DNA of 42,511 nt from Jidongwangia harbinensis. Lineage in GTDB: Bacteria > Actinomycetota > Actinomycetes > Mycobacteriales > Micromonosporaceae. Location: NCBI RefSeq assembly GCF_020216025.1, contig NZ_JAIWNC010000058.1:1-42511 (forward strand), read 5' to 3'. This document shows, one piece after another, positions 23,395-32,197 of the stretch. Within the stretch, counting starts at the first letter, position 1, and each line of letters begins with the position of its first letter. The translations under genes were made by a program, and so were the position numbers. Under the pieces are notes generated by a model that made no database searches, was not told where the DNA came from, and saw only the letters and a program-made list of their open reading frames with translations.

Positions 23395-23594
23395 CGTCGG
23401 CCTCCTGACTCGTTCCGCTGCCCGATCCTGGCATGCCGAGCCGTGACGGCCAACCACGTACGGTATTGGAGGGGTAACACACTCCCAATGCTTTTGTCCG
23501 CTTTTGCAGGTCGGCATTATGCTCCTCGACAGCCTCCGGTAATCTCCGCGCGGCTACCTGTTCACAGCCCGATCATCACGGTGGAGTTGCGTCG

Positions 23595-24614
23595 ATGGCT
23601 CAACGGTTCACGTTGCACGAGATCCGCACCCGCACGTACAAGGACCGCGACGCGTGGTGGACGGTGTGGCTGGTCGACCCGCTCGCGTCCCGCCTGGTGT
23701 GGCTCGTGGCGCCGCTCCGCTCGGTCACGCCGAACCGGCTCACCGTCTCGGCGTTCCTGCTCGGCGTCGGCGCCGCGGCGTGCTTCTGGCAGCAGAGCTA
23801 CGCCTGGCTCGCGCTGGGCGCGCTGCTGTTCCACTTCAGCTTCGTGATCGACTGCATGGACGGCAAGATCGCCCGGCTGAAGGGCACCGGCTCGGTGTTC
23901 GGCGCCTGGCTGGACTACGTCTTCGACCGGCTGCGGGTGCTCGTCTGCACGGTGGCGCTGATGGGCGGCCAGTACGTCCGTACCGAGGACTTCGTCTACG
24001 TCTGGCTCGCCGGCCTGGTCATCTTCCTGGACATGTTCCGCTACCTGAACGCCCTGCAGATGGGCAAGGTCAAGGGCGAGATGCGGGCGCGCCTGGCGGC
24101 GGCCCGCGGCGTCGGGTCGGCACCGCCGGTGTTCGTCGAGGAGGCGGTCGCCCACCAACCGGTCGGCAACGGTACGGCGGTGCTCACCTCGACCACCGAC
24201 ATGCTCGGCCGGGAACGGCCCGTGGTGGACGTGTACGGCGACTTCCGGAACCGCTTCGGCGCCTTCGTGAAGATCCGCAACACGCTGGTCCGCCAGCGCA
24301 TCCGGGCGCACGTGATCAGCGGCATCGAGTTCCAGATGGCGGTCTTCATCATCGGCCCGCTGGTCCACCAGATCGTCGGCACCACCCTGGTCGCCGCGGC
24401 CCTGCTGGTGGCGTTCGAACTGCTGCTGATCTACAAGCTCTGGACCGCCACCCGCAGCTACGTGAAGCACCTGGCCGAAGCCGGCGTGGGCAGCGAGGCG
24501 GAGGCGGACGCGGCCGTCGAGGCGGTCGGCCTGGAACCGTCCGCCGTGGTCGACGACCCGGACGAACTGATCGCCGAGGAACCGCCCGCGGCGCCGGCCG
24601 TCGCGCCCCGGTGA
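23595..24614 (+). CDS. CDP-alcohol phosphatidyltransferase family protein
   Basis: The protein has 339 residues. The full family signature is present: D86-x2-D89-G90-x2-A93-R94-x8-G103-x3-D107-x3-D111 (DCMDGKIARLKGTGSVFGAW and following). About six membrane helices flank it. The large extra segment (about 180-260; VVDVYGDFRNRFGAFVKIRN) and an acidic C-terminal tail make it longer than PgsA (about 200 residues), so the acceptor alcohol is not obvious. ATG is preceded by GTGGAG. Stop overlaps the next gene's GTG (GTGA), so it is co-translated with the spermidine-synthase-like gene. Confidence 0.85.
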   Translation: MAQRFTLHEIRTRTYKDRDAWWTVWLVDPLASRLVWLVAPLRSVTPNRLTVSAFLLGVGAAACFWQQSYAWLALGALLFHFSFVIDCMDGKIARLKGTGSVFGAWLDYVFDRLRVLVCTVALMGGQYVRTEDFVYVWLAGLVIFLDMFRYLNALQMGKVKGEMRARLAAARGVGSAPPVFVEEAVAHQPVGNGTAVLTSTTDMLGRERPVVDVYGDFRNRFGAFVKIRNTLVRQRIRAHVISGIEFQMAVFIIGPLVHQIVGTTLVAAALLVAFELLLIYKLWTATRSYVKHLAEAGVGSEAEADAAVEAVGLEPSAVVDDPDELIAEEPPAAPAVAPR

Positions 24615-25333
24615 CCGGCCGCCCGCGCTTGGAGGAACTGGCCTTCCGCCGCACCCCGATGGGGGAGATCAGCCTGCGCCGGCGGTTCGACCCCCGACTG
24701 CAGGTCGACGTGTACGAGGTCAAGATCGACGACGACTTCCTCATGTCCAGCCTGTTCACCGTCGCCGAGGAGGAACTCGCCCGGCTCGGCCTGGCCGCCT
24801 GCGCCGGTGATCGGCTGGACGTGGTGGTCGGCGGGCTGGGCCTGGGCTACACCGCCCGCACCGCGCTGGCCGACGCCCGGGTCCGGTCCCAGCTGGTGGT
24901 CGAGGCGCTCGACGAGGTCATCTCCTGGCACGAGCGCGACCTGCTGCCGCACGCCGCGGACCTCACCCGCGACCCGCGCAACCGGTTCGTGGCGGGCGAC
25001 TTCTTCGCCCTCGCCGCGACCGCGGAGGGCTTCGACCCGGACCGGCCGGGGCGCCGGTTCGACGCCGTCCTGCTGGACGTCGACCACAGCCCACGGCACG
25101 TGCTGGCCCCCGCCCACGCCGCGTTCTACACCGCCGACGGCCTGCGCCGGCTGGCCCGCCACCTGCGGCCCGGCGGGGTGTTCGCGCTGTGGTCCGACGA
25201 TCCGCCCGACCCCGGGTTCGCCGCGGAGCTGGCGCAGGCGTTCGCCCACGCGGAGAGTCACGTGGTGCCGTTCGCCAACCCGCTGACCGGCGGCGAGTCG
25301 GCCAACACGGTGTACGTGGCACGATCCGCCTGA
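24611..25333 (+). CDS. Spermidine-synthase-like (polyamine aminopropyltransferase fold) protein
   Basis: The protein has 240 residues. MGEISLRRRFDPRLQVDVYEV is followed by VDVVVGGLGLGYTARTAL-type nucleotide-binding strand, EALDEVISWHERDLLP, DAVLLDVDHSP and NTVYVARSA. These match the spermine/spermidine synthase domain (Rossmann fold). The usual catalytic Asp region reads LLDVDHS, so an acidic residue is present. Actinobacterial members often are not true polyamine synthases and may act as methyltransferases. Overlaps the phosphatidyltransferase stop, suggesting a linked membrane-lipid or headgroup function, which is inference. Confidence 0.75.
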   Translation: MTGRPRLEELAFRRTPMGEISLRRRFDPRLQVDVYEVKIDDDFLMSSLFTVAEEELARLGLAACAGDRLDVVVGGLGLGYTARTALADARVRSQLVVEALDEVISWHERDLLPHAADLTRDPRNRFVAGDFFALAATAEGFDPDRPGRRFDAVLLDVDHSPRHVLAPAHAAFYTADGLRRLARHLRPGGVFALWSDDPPDPGFAAELAQAFAHAESHVVPFANPLTGGESANTVYVARSA

Positions 25334-25438
25334 TTCCGCGCCGCTCGGCGTCGCGTGGCGCGGCCGGCCATCCGCCGACGGTGGCGTGATCGGCCCGATC
25401 GCGCCCGGCGCACCCGGCGGAACGGCCACAATGGCGAG

Positions 25439-25990
25439 GTGGCACACCCTGCGCAGGTCCTCGGTCCCGCCGACGACGCGGCGACGTTCTTCCAGCCACG
25501 CGGCCTGGTCTTCGTGACCATGATGTGGGTGGCCGCCGCCGTCTGGGCCCCCTGCCTCGGCCTCTACCTGCTGGTGCTGGTCGCCCTCGGCACCCGCCTG
25601 AAGCCGGCCGACCTGGTGACCGTCCTGGAGAGCCTGCTGATCGTGCCGGTGGTGACCGCCGCCGTGGGCATCCTGATCGCCTGGCGCCGCCTCGGCCACC
25701 TGCACAGCTCCGTCCACCACCTGGAGTTCGCCGCCACCGGCCGCCGCGCGGTGTCCCTGCCGTGGTCCGCGGTGGCCGCGGTGGGCCTGCGACACCGCGG
25801 CGTGTTCACCGAGCTGATCGTCACCCCGGCGGCGCCGGACGCGGTGACCGTGGCACCCGGCCCCGGCCTGCGTCCCCGAACCCGCCGGCGCGGCGGCGAG
25901 GTGGCGTACGTGGTCGACGTGGGGCTGATGTCACCGGGCCCGCGGACGCTGCTGGCCGAACTGCACCGCCGCATCCCCAGCAAGGTGTGA
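25439..25990 (+). CDS. Two-helix membrane protein of unknown function
   Basis: The protein has 183 residues. Helices at about 25-48 (LVFVTMMWVAAAVWAPCLGL) and 62-80 are followed by a soluble domain (HSSVHHLEFAATGRRAVSLPW; RHRGVFTELIVTP) that may be a small beta domain of PH type. No motif beyond that. GTG chosen six bases after CACAAT, matching other leaderless starts here. Confidence 0.5.
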   Translation: MAHPAQVLGPADDAATFFQPRGLVFVTMMWVAAAVWAPCLGLYLLVLVALGTRLKPADLVTVLESLLIVPVVTAAVGILIAWRRLGHLHSSVHHLEFAATGRRAVSLPWSAVAAVGLRHRGVFTELIVTPAAPDAVTVAPGPGLRPRTRRRGGEVAYVVDVGLMSPGPRTLLAELHRRIPSKV

Positions 25991-26045
25991 CGTGCTGCGG
26001 TGTTCCACCAGGGCCGGGCGAGCACCTCGAGTGGCATGCCCGTAC

Positions 26046-26104
26046 TTGACCTGAGTGGCGTGCGGACCTACGTTAACCTGGTCGTTAATTAACGGAGGGG
26101 TTAA
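26046..26104 (+). promoter_or_regulatory. ArsR promoter with symmetric TTAA operator
   Basis: TTGACC (26046-26051) and TACGTT (26069-26074) are 17 bases apart, a good promoter. From the -10 to the start codon, TTAA occurs at 26073, 26085, 26089 and 26101, symmetric around 26088.5; the centre is the perfect palindrome CGTTAATTAACG (26083-26094). The array lies across the transcription start, as expected for an ArsR autorepressor. Confidence 0.65.
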
Positions 26105-26389
26105 GTGGCCGACGGGCTCAGCATGATCTTCGCCGCGCTGGCCGACCCCACCAGGCGGGCCATCGTCGCCCGCCTGGCCGAGGGCGACGCCACCGTCACG
26201 GAGCTGGCCGAGCCGTTCTCGATCAGCCTCCCGGCCATCTCCCGGCACCTCAAGGTGCTCGAACAGGCCGGCCTGATCACCCGCAGCCGCTCCGCGCAGT
26301 GGCGGTCCAGCACCCTGCGGGCCGAGCCGCTGCGGGACGCCACCGCCTGGATGGAGCAGTACCGCCGGTTCTGGGACCCCCGTGGGTGA
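26105..26389 (+). CDS. ArsR-family transcriptional regulator
   Basis: The protein has 94 residues, the usual ArsR size. The winged helix-turn-helix reads AALADPTRRAIVARLAEG, TVTELAEPFSISLPAISRHL, KVLEQAGLITR. No CxC metal site is visible, so the signal is probably not arsenite; this branch (ending WMEQYRRFW) often regulates enzymes of SRPBCC/AHSA1 type, but no such partner lies beside it. GTG at 26105 follows GGAGGGG. It converges with the DUF2071 gene. Confidence 0.85.
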   Translation: MADGLSMIFAALADPTRRAIVARLAEGDATVTELAEPFSISLPAISRHLKVLEQAGLITRSRSAQWRSSTLRAEPLRDATAWMEQYRRFWDPRG

Positions 26390-26395
26390 CCCGGT

Positions 26396-27133
26396 TCAGC
26401 GGCCGGCCACCCCGGGGGCGCCGAACATCACCGGCACGCCGGGAGAGTAGAGCACGCTGACCGGCGGGCCGTCCGGTGCGGGCAGCCCGGCCGCGGTGAC
26501 CAGGGTGTCGTCCAGGTTCAGCAGGTCGGCGGCGTGCAGTGGCCAGCGCGGGTGGTCGTTCGGCAGGTGCAGGGTGCGGCCCCAGGCCCGGGTGTGCAGG
26601 CCCCAGCGGGCGGTCAGGAAGTGGTCCAGCGGCGTGGGTGCGGTGACCGGGGCGCCGACCCGTACCGTCAACTCGCCGGTCGCGGGCCGCGGCCCGGGCA
26701 GGCGCCGCCGGCTGGAGTAGCGCAGGACGTCGCCGGTCCGTTCCAGCCGCATCCGGGACCATTTGTACGGCAGTCGCAGCATGACCTGCGCGGTCAGCAC
26801 CGGGAGCAGTCGCTCGGCGTCCAGCGACAGGAAGACCACCGCCCGCCGGCCCTGCCGGTCCACGCTGTACAGGCGCACGTTCGTCTCGCAGAACGTGCCC
26901 AGGTACGGGATGCCCGGCCCGCGCAGCAGGCCCAGCCCGACCATCCGGAACCCGATCAGCCCGACGTAGGTCACCCCGTCGAGGGTGTCCGGCTCGGTGC
27001 CGTGCGGCAGGAACGGTGCCACCGTCTCCGGTGGCACCGCCCAGTGGACGAACGTCAGGTCGCGCCAGCTCTGCACGAGCCAGGGCCGGTGTACCGGGCG
27101 GCCGGTCTCCGGCGTGACGTCCTCGATCACCAT
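26396..27133 (-). CDS. DUF2071 (YqjF-like) family protein
   Basis: The protein has 245 residues. Opening HRPWLVQSWRDLTFVHWAVP, then TYVGLIGFRMVGLG, FCETNVRLYSVDRQGRRAV and SRRRLPGPRPATGELTVRVG are the standard DUF2071 blocks, a beta-barrel family (acetoacetate-decarboxylase-like fold) without known activity. ATG at 27133, seven bases after TACATT; an in-frame TTG at 27142 is possible. Cytoplasmic. Confidence 0.8.
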   Translation of the reverse strand: MVIEDVTPETGRPVHRPWLVQSWRDLTFVHWAVPPETVAPFLPHGTEPDTLDGVTYVGLIGFRMVGLGLLRGPGIPYLGTFCETNVRLYSVDRQGRRAVVFLSLDAERLLPVLTAQVMLRLPYKWSRMRLERTGDVLRYSSRRRLPGPRPATGELTVRVGAPVTAPTPLDHFLTARWGLHTRAWGRTLHLPNDHPRWPLHAADLLNLDDTLVTAAGLPAPDGPPVSVLYSPGVPVMFGAPGVAGR

Positions 27134-27173
27134 GCGCCGCAATGTAGGACACCGTGTCTCGGCGGCCGGCGGT

Positions 27174-27974
27174 TCACGGCCCCAGTTCCCACAGCAGGCG
27201 GTAGTAGGCGATCCGTTCCTCGTCCGGCAGCACCCCGTACGCCCGGTAGAACAGCGGCTCCCAGCCGGGCCCGAAGTTCCAGACCAGGCTCCACGACGCG
27301 ATCGCCAGGTCGGCCCACCGGTCGGCCACCCCGAGCGTGGCCAGGTCGACGTGCCCGGTCCACTGGCCGTCGTCGCCGACCAGGGTGTTCGGTGCGCAGG
27401 CGTCGCCGTGGCAGACCACCAGCCGGTCGATGGGTGGCCGGTCGACCGCGGCGGCGAGAGCCTCCGCCACGGTCAGGTGCTGGTAGTCCGGATGCCACAG
27501 CGCGGTGTCGATCTGGCCGGCCGCGGCGCGTTCCCGGGCCATCGCCAGCCGGTCCTCGGCCATCCAGCTGAACGGGCACTCCGCCACCGGCAGCGCGTCG
27601 TGCAGGGCGCGCAGGCCGCGGCCGATCGCCTCGACCGCCGGCCGGGGGTCGGCGAGCCAGCGGGCGTCCACCGCGTTGCGGCCGGGCAGGGCCGCGGTGA
27701 GCAGCCAGAAGCCGGTCTCGTCGTGCCCCGACGCCAGCACCTGGGGCACCGGGGTGAAGCGCTGCGCCCAGGCCAGCCGTTCCGCCTCCCGGGCCAGCGG
27801 TAACCCGCTCCCGGCCGGCGCGAACTTGACGAAGCTGCGGGAGTCGCCGGACTCGATCTCGAACGTGACACCGCCGAGGACGTTCAGCCAGACCGGCCTC
27901 GCGGGGCGTCCCGCCGCGACCATCCGCACGGCGTCGGGCACCGCGATCTCCTTTTCCGGTACGTCGGACAGCAT
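27174..27974 (-). CDS. Aminoglycoside 3'-phosphotransferase-like kinase
   Basis: The protein has 266 residues, the size of APH(3') enzymes. SFVKFAPAG (K50) is the ATP Lys, HGDACAPN (189-196) the catalytic loop with D191 and N196, and VDLATLGVADRWADLA (from 209) the Mg-binding D210 block. All key kinase residues are present and the order matches the APH(3') branch. Whether it modifies kanamycin-type drugs or another substrate cannot be judged; environmental actinomycetes carry many such genes. ATG at 27974 follows GGAGG; an upstream ATG (28031) lacks a good site. Divergent from the metallopeptidase gene. Confidence 0.8.
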   Translation of the reverse strand: MLSDVPEKEIAVPDAVRMVAAGRPARPVWLNVLGGVTFEIESGDSRSFVKFAPAGSGLPLAREAERLAWAQRFTPVPQVLASGHDETGFWLLTAALPGRNAVDARWLADPRPAVEAIGRGLRALHDALPVAECPFSWMAEDRLAMARERAAAGQIDTALWHPDYQHLTVAEALAAAVDRPPIDRLVVCHGDACAPNTLVGDDGQWTGHVDLATLGVADRWADLAIASWSLVWNFGPGWEPLFYRAYGVLPDEERIAYYRLLWELGP

Positions 27975-28078
27975 GCTTGACGCCTCCACATCGATAGCGG
28001 CCTGGTGATGATCCGTGTTCGCCCCATACACGTATCGTGGAGTGTCCCGCTTACGCCACCCCCAGTCGGAGGATCTGT

Positions 28079-28813
28079 ATGCCGGCGTTGCGCCGCCCTC
28101 GCCTGACGATCCTCGCTCCGGTGGCCGCCGCGCTGATCGCGCTCGGCTGTGTGGCCGCGCCCCGGGACAACGGGGCTCCGGTGGATGCCGGTGCCCCGGC
28201 GCCGCAGCGTACCGGCAGTTCCGGCTCCGATCCCGACGGTACCGACACGCCCGAGGAGTTCGCCGGGGATGTGGCGGATGCGCGGGAGATCGCCGAGGAG
28301 TACTGGGCGGCGCGGTTCCGGTCGTCCGGCCTGGACTTCCGGCCGGTGGCCCGGCTGATCCCGTACGAGCGGGAGGGCGAGGTGGAGTGCGGTGGGCAGC
28401 CGCTGGGCCGCAACAACGCCGCGTACTGCTCCGCCGGTGACTTCATCGCCTACGACGTCAACTGGGCGTACGCGGCGTTCCGGCAGATCGGCGACGCGTT
28501 CATCTTCTACCTGCTGGGTCACGAGTACGCGCACGCGGTCCAGTTGCGGCTGGGCATCCGCAAGCAGTTCACCATCCAGCAGGAGCTGCAGGCGGACTGC
28601 ATGGCCGGGGCGTACATCGGCGACATGGAACGGGACGGGCGGCTCGATCTGCAGGAGGCCGACACCGAGGAACTGGCCCGGGGCCTGGAGGCGGTCGGCG
28701 ACGAACCCGGTCAACCCTGGTTCGCCGAGGGGGCGCACGGGACCGCGCGGCAGCGGACCCGGGCCTTCCGCAACGGCTACCAGGAGTCCCTGGAGCCCTG
28801 CAACCTGTCCTGA
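28079..28813 (+). CDS. Exported neutral zinc metallopeptidase
   Basis: The protein has 244 residues. N-terminal signal (about 1-23) ends ALGC (C24), lipobox-like although Ala is at -3, so lipid attachment is possible. Zinc site HEYAH (H148, H152) with E169 in QQELQADCMAG, a layout of the YpfJ/PF04228 neutral metallopeptidase family. LGHEYAHAVQLRLG and the DCMAGAY block are characteristic. Located outside the membrane. ATG at 28079 follows GGAGGA; shares an upstream divergent region with the APH-like gene. Substrate unknown. Confidence 0.85.
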   Translation: MPALRRPRLTILAPVAAALIALGCVAAPRDNGAPVDAGAPAPQRTGSSGSDPDGTDTPEEFAGDVADAREIAEEYWAARFRSSGLDFRPVARLIPYEREGEVECGGQPLGRNNAAYCSAGDFIAYDVNWAYAAFRQIGDAFIFYLLGHEYAHAVQLRLGIRKQFTIQQELQADCMAGAYIGDMERDGRLDLQEADTEELARGLEAVGDEPGQPWFAEGAHGTARQRTRAFRNGYQESLEPCNLS

Positions 28814-28905
28814 GCCGGGTGCCGCCTGCGTCACATCCGCCGGTGGACGCGGGGTGGGCGGGGGAGAATGGCGGAGCTGTCGTCATTTCCGAGCGGAGGC
28901 CTGCC

Positions 28906-29577
28906 CTGAACGCACGACTACCGGCCGCGGTGCTGTTCGACATGGACGGGACGCTGGTCGACAGCGAGAAGGTGTGGGACATCGCGCTCACCGAGCTGGC
29001 CGAGCGGGCGGGTGGCACGCTGTCCACGGCGGCCCGGCAGGCGATGATCGGCAGCCCGATGAGCCGCACCATGGAGATCTTCCGGGACGACCTGGGTCAG
29101 CCGGACCGGCCCGAGCCGCCGGACGTCGAGTGGCTCACCGGGCGGGTGTTCGAGCTGTTCGGCGCGGGACTGGTGTGGCGGCCGGGTGCGCTCGAACTGC
29201 TGCTCGCGGTCCGGGCGGCCGGGGTGCCGACCGCGCTGGTCACGTCCACCGGGCGGCGGCTGGTCGAGGTGGCGCTGGGCACGCTGGGCCGGGAGAACTT
29301 CGACGTGGTGGTGGTCGGCGACGAGGTGAAGGCGCCGAAGCCGGATCCGGAGCCGTACCGGACCGCGGCCGAGCTGCTCGGCGTGCCGATCACCGAGTGC
29401 GTGGCGGTCGAGGACTCGCCGACCGGCATCGCCAGCGCGCTGGCCTCCGGCGCCGCGGTGCTGGCCGTACCCGCCGAACTGGAACTGCCCCCCACCGACG
29501 GCGTCCACCTCCGCGAGACCCTCGAGGGCGTCGACCCGGCCTACCTGGCCGCGCTCCTCACCCCCGCAACCGCCTGA
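28906..29577 (+). CDS. HAD phosphatase, beta-phosphoglucomutase-like
   Basis: About 223 residues. Motif I LFDMDGTLVDSEKVW (both Asp present), motif II TALVTSTGRRL, motif III KAPKPDPEPY and motif IV CVAVEDSPTGIASALA match the beta-PGM/sugar-phosphate phosphatase branch with a helical cap. The start is not certain: the best ribosome site GGAGG is seven bases before a CTG at 28906, with no ATG or GTG nearby. A -10-like GAGAAT at 28864-28869 would place the transcript start a few bases on. Ends just before a strong hairpin. Confidence 0.8.
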   Translation: MNARLPAAVLFDMDGTLVDSEKVWDIALTELAERAGGTLSTAARQAMIGSPMSRTMEIFRDDLGQPDRPEPPDVEWLTGRVFELFGAGLVWRPGALELLLAVRAAGVPTALVTSTGRRLVEVALGTLGRENFDVVVVGDEVKAPKPDPEPYRTAAELLGVPITECVAVEDSPTGIASALASGAAVLAVPAELELPPTDGVHLRETLEGVDPAYLAALLTPATA

Positions 29578-29581
29578 ACTC

Positions 29582-29629
29582 CGCCGATCTTGGAGCTGTG
29601 GTGGTGGCACCACAGCTCCAAGATCGGCG
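29582..29629. terminator. 22-bp perfect stem hairpin, bidirectional terminator or genomic repeat
   Basis: Positions 29582-29603 pair exactly with 29608-29629 around loop GTGG; the core reads GATCTTGGAGC. It lies between the convergent HAD and ABC permease genes, five bases past the HAD stop. There is no U tract, which is usual in high-GC actinobacteria. Confidence 0.8.
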
Positions 29630-29647
29630 CCCCCGTTCCCGGCAAGG

Positions 29648-32197
29648 TCACTCGTGGGATATGGCGGCCAGGACGTTCAGGCGGGCGGCCCGGATGGCGG
29701 GCAGGATGGCGGCTATCACGCCCACCAGGCCCGCCAGGACCAGGTAGGTGGCCATCCGTTGCCAGGGCAGGACCAGGTCGGTGATGCCCTCGCCGTCCAG
29801 CGCGCGGACCACCGCGGCACCCATGCCGGCGCCCACCACCACGCCGAGCAGCGCGCCGAACACCGAGATCACCACGGCCTCGACCGTCACCATCCGCATG
29901 GTCTGCGCCCGGCCCAGGCCGACCGCCCGCAGCAACCCCAGCTCCCGGGTGCGTTCCAGCACCGACAGCGCGAGCGTGTTCACCACGCCCAGCACCGCGA
30001 TCAGGATCGCCAGCGCCAGCAGGATCTGCACCATCGTGATGATCGTGTCGAAGTCGCCGGTCTGCTGCGCCACGAACGCGCTGCGGTCCATCGCCGACAC
30101 CTCGGGGCTGTCCGCCACCAGCGCCTTCACCCGCGGCAGGACCTGGTCGACGGTGGCGCCGTCGGCGAGCCGGACGAAACCCGTCAGGGGCTGCGGGATG
30201 CCGAACTCGGCGGTGGCCGCGGCCGGCAGCAACATGCTGCCGGGCAGGGTGGCCGGGTCGTAGGTGGCCACGATCGTGTACGGCCGCGGGTCGCCCCGTG
30301 CGGTCTGCACGGTCAGCCGGTCACCGAGCGCCCACCCCCGCTCGGTGGCCTCCTCGGTGCTGACCGCGACCTGGTCCGGCCTGAGCGTGGCGAGCGTGCC
30401 GGAGGCGGCGGTGGCGCCGTAGGCGTCGGCGAGCCGGGCCAGGTCGTCGGTGGCGTTCACCCAGGCGCGTTCCCCGTCGATCACCACCTGGTCGTTCCAG
30501 ACGCCGGCTGCCGCCCGTACCCCGGGAATCGCCGCGGCCCGGCGCAGCACCTCGGGGTCGAACGTCGGCGGGCGCGGCCCGTTCTGTTCCCCGCCGATCA
30601 CGATCTGCGCCTTGACGTTGTCCTCGGCCTGCTGGGCCAGGCTGCTCTTCGCCGAGTCCATCACCACGGTGACGCCGGTGACCAGCGCGATGCCGACCAT
30701 CAGCGCGGCCGCCGTGATCGCGGTCCGGCGCGGGTTGCGCCCGGAGTTGAGCCGGCCCAGCCGGCCCGGCAGCGACCAGGAGAACAACCGGCCCAGCGCG
30801 CTCACCACCGGGCGGCTCACCAACGGCGTGAGCAGGGCGATGCCGATGAACGAGACGAGTACGCCGCTCAGGATGAGGGTCAGCGTGGCGCCGCCGGAGT
30901 CGCCGTACAGGCCGACGCCGAGCGTGGCCGCACCGGCCGCGCCGATCACCGCCCCGGCGACCGTGAGCCGGGTCAGCGGCCGGTCCGGGGTGGCCACGTC
31001 CTGCATGGCGGCGACCGGCGGGATCCGGGCCGCCCGCAGCGCCGGCAGCACCGCCGCGACCACGGTGACCAGGACACCGACCACGAACGCGCTGAGCACC
31101 GCGGCGGGTGGCACGCCGATCGGGGCGAGGTCCAGGCCGCCGGCGAACGAGGTGAACAGGTACGCCAGCCCGGCGCCCGCGCCCACCCCGGCGGCCAGCC
31201 CGAGGACCGCGGCGACCAGGCCGATCACCACCGCCTCGACCAGCACCGAGCCGATCATCTGGCCCCGGCTGCCGCCGATCGCCCGCATCAGGGCGAGTTC
31301 CCGGGTGCGCTGCGCGACGATGATCGAGAAGGTGTTGAGGATCAGGAAGATGCCGACGAAGAGGGCGACGCCCGCGAACCCGAGCAGGATGTTGTTGAAG
31401 AAGCCGAGCCCCTCCTGCAGGTCCGCGGCGTTCTCCTCGGCCAGCTGGTCACCGGTCTTGACCACGTAGCCGGCACCGAGGGCGGAGCCGACCCGGTCGC
31501 GCAGCTGTTCCGGGGTGACGCCGTCGGCCGCCCGTACGCTGATCTCGCTGTAGACCCCGGCCCGGCCCAGCATCAGCCGCTGCGCGACCGGCTCGGTGAA
31601 CAGCACCTCCTGCACGCCGCCCAGGCTGTCCCGCCCCCCGGAGTACCCGAAGATGCCGACCAGCGTGAAGTCCTTCTTCGGCTCCAGCGTCAGCACGCCG
31701 ACCCGGTCGCCGACCGCGAGGCCCGCGCCGTCGGCGACGGTCTGGTTCACCACGATCTCGTCGGCCGCCTGCGGTCCCCGGCCGGCCCGCAGCTCCAGCA
31801 GGTCGTCGGTGCCGGTCCAGTTGCCGCCCAGGCGCGGCGGCCCGAACGAATTCAGGACCTTGCCGTCGGAGCCGACCACGCGGGCGCCGTCCGCACTGAC
31901 CAGGCCGGTCGCTTCGGCGACCCCGTCCACCGCACGGGTACGGGCGACGACGTCCGCGGGCAGCGGGGTGGCGACCTGCTCACCCTCCATCTCGTCCACC
32001 GCGATCTTCGGCTGGGCCGAGACGGCGACGTCGGTCTGCGAGTAGGCGGTGGCGAACACCGCGTCGAACGAGCGGCTCAGCGTGTCGGTGACCACGAACG
32101 CGCCGGAGACGAACATGACGCCCAGCACGACCGCGAGTCCCGACAGGATCAGTCTCAGCTTGCGGGCGAGCAGGCTCTTCAGCGTCGCGCGGAGCAT
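29648..32197 (-). CDS. ABC transporter permease (MacB/FtsX type)
   Basis: The protein has 849 residues. N-terminal helix at about 15-38 (RLILSGLAVVLGVMFVSGAF), a long periplasmic-type domain, then repeated FtsX units (FFNNILLGFAGVALFVGIFL; LALMRAIGGSRGQMIGSVLV; later LLALAILIAVLGVVNTLALS, RELGLLRAVGLGRAQ). This is the duplicated ten-helix permease typical of actinobacterial lipoprotein or peptide exporters. ATG overlaps the ATPase stop (TGATG), so the pair is translationally coupled. Substrate unknown; MacB-type pairs export toxins, siderophores or lipids in other species. Confidence 0.9.
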   Translation of the reverse strand: MLRATLKSLLARKLRLILSGLAVVLGVMFVSGAFVVTDTLSRSFDAVFATAYSQTDVAVSAQPKIAVDEMEGEQVATPLPADVVARTRAVDGVAEATGLVSADGARVVGSDGKVLNSFGPPRLGGNWTGTDDLLELRAGRGPQAADEIVVNQTVADGAGLAVGDRVGVLTLEPKKDFTLVGIFGYSGGRDSLGGVQEVLFTEPVAQRLMLGRAGVYSEISVRAADGVTPEQLRDRVGSALGAGYVVKTGDQLAEENAADLQEGLGFFNNILLGFAGVALFVGIFLILNTFSIIVAQRTRELALMRAIGGSRGQMIGSVLVEAVVIGLVAAVLGLAAGVGAGAGLAYLFTSFAGGLDLAPIGVPPAAVLSAFVVGVLVTVVAAVLPALRAARIPPVAAMQDVATPDRPLTRLTVAGAVIGAAGAATLGVGLYGDSGGATLTLILSGVLVSFIGIALLTPLVSRPVVSALGRLFSWSLPGRLGRLNSGRNPRRTAITAAALMVGIALVTGVTVVMDSAKSSLAQQAEDNVKAQIVIGGEQNGPRPPTFDPEVLRRAAAIPGVRAAAGVWNDQVVIDGERAWVNATDDLARLADAYGATAASGTLATLRPDQVAVSTEEATERGWALGDRLTVQTARGDPRPYTIVATYDPATLPGSMLLPAAATAEFGIPQPLTGFVRLADGATVDQVLPRVKALVADSPEVSAMDRSAFVAQQTGDFDTIITMVQILLALAILIAVLGVVNTLALSVLERTRELGLLRAVGLGRAQTMRMVTVEAVVISVFGALLGVVVGAGMGAAVVRALDGEGITDLVLPWQRMATYLVLAGLVGVIAAILPAIRAARLNVLAAISHE

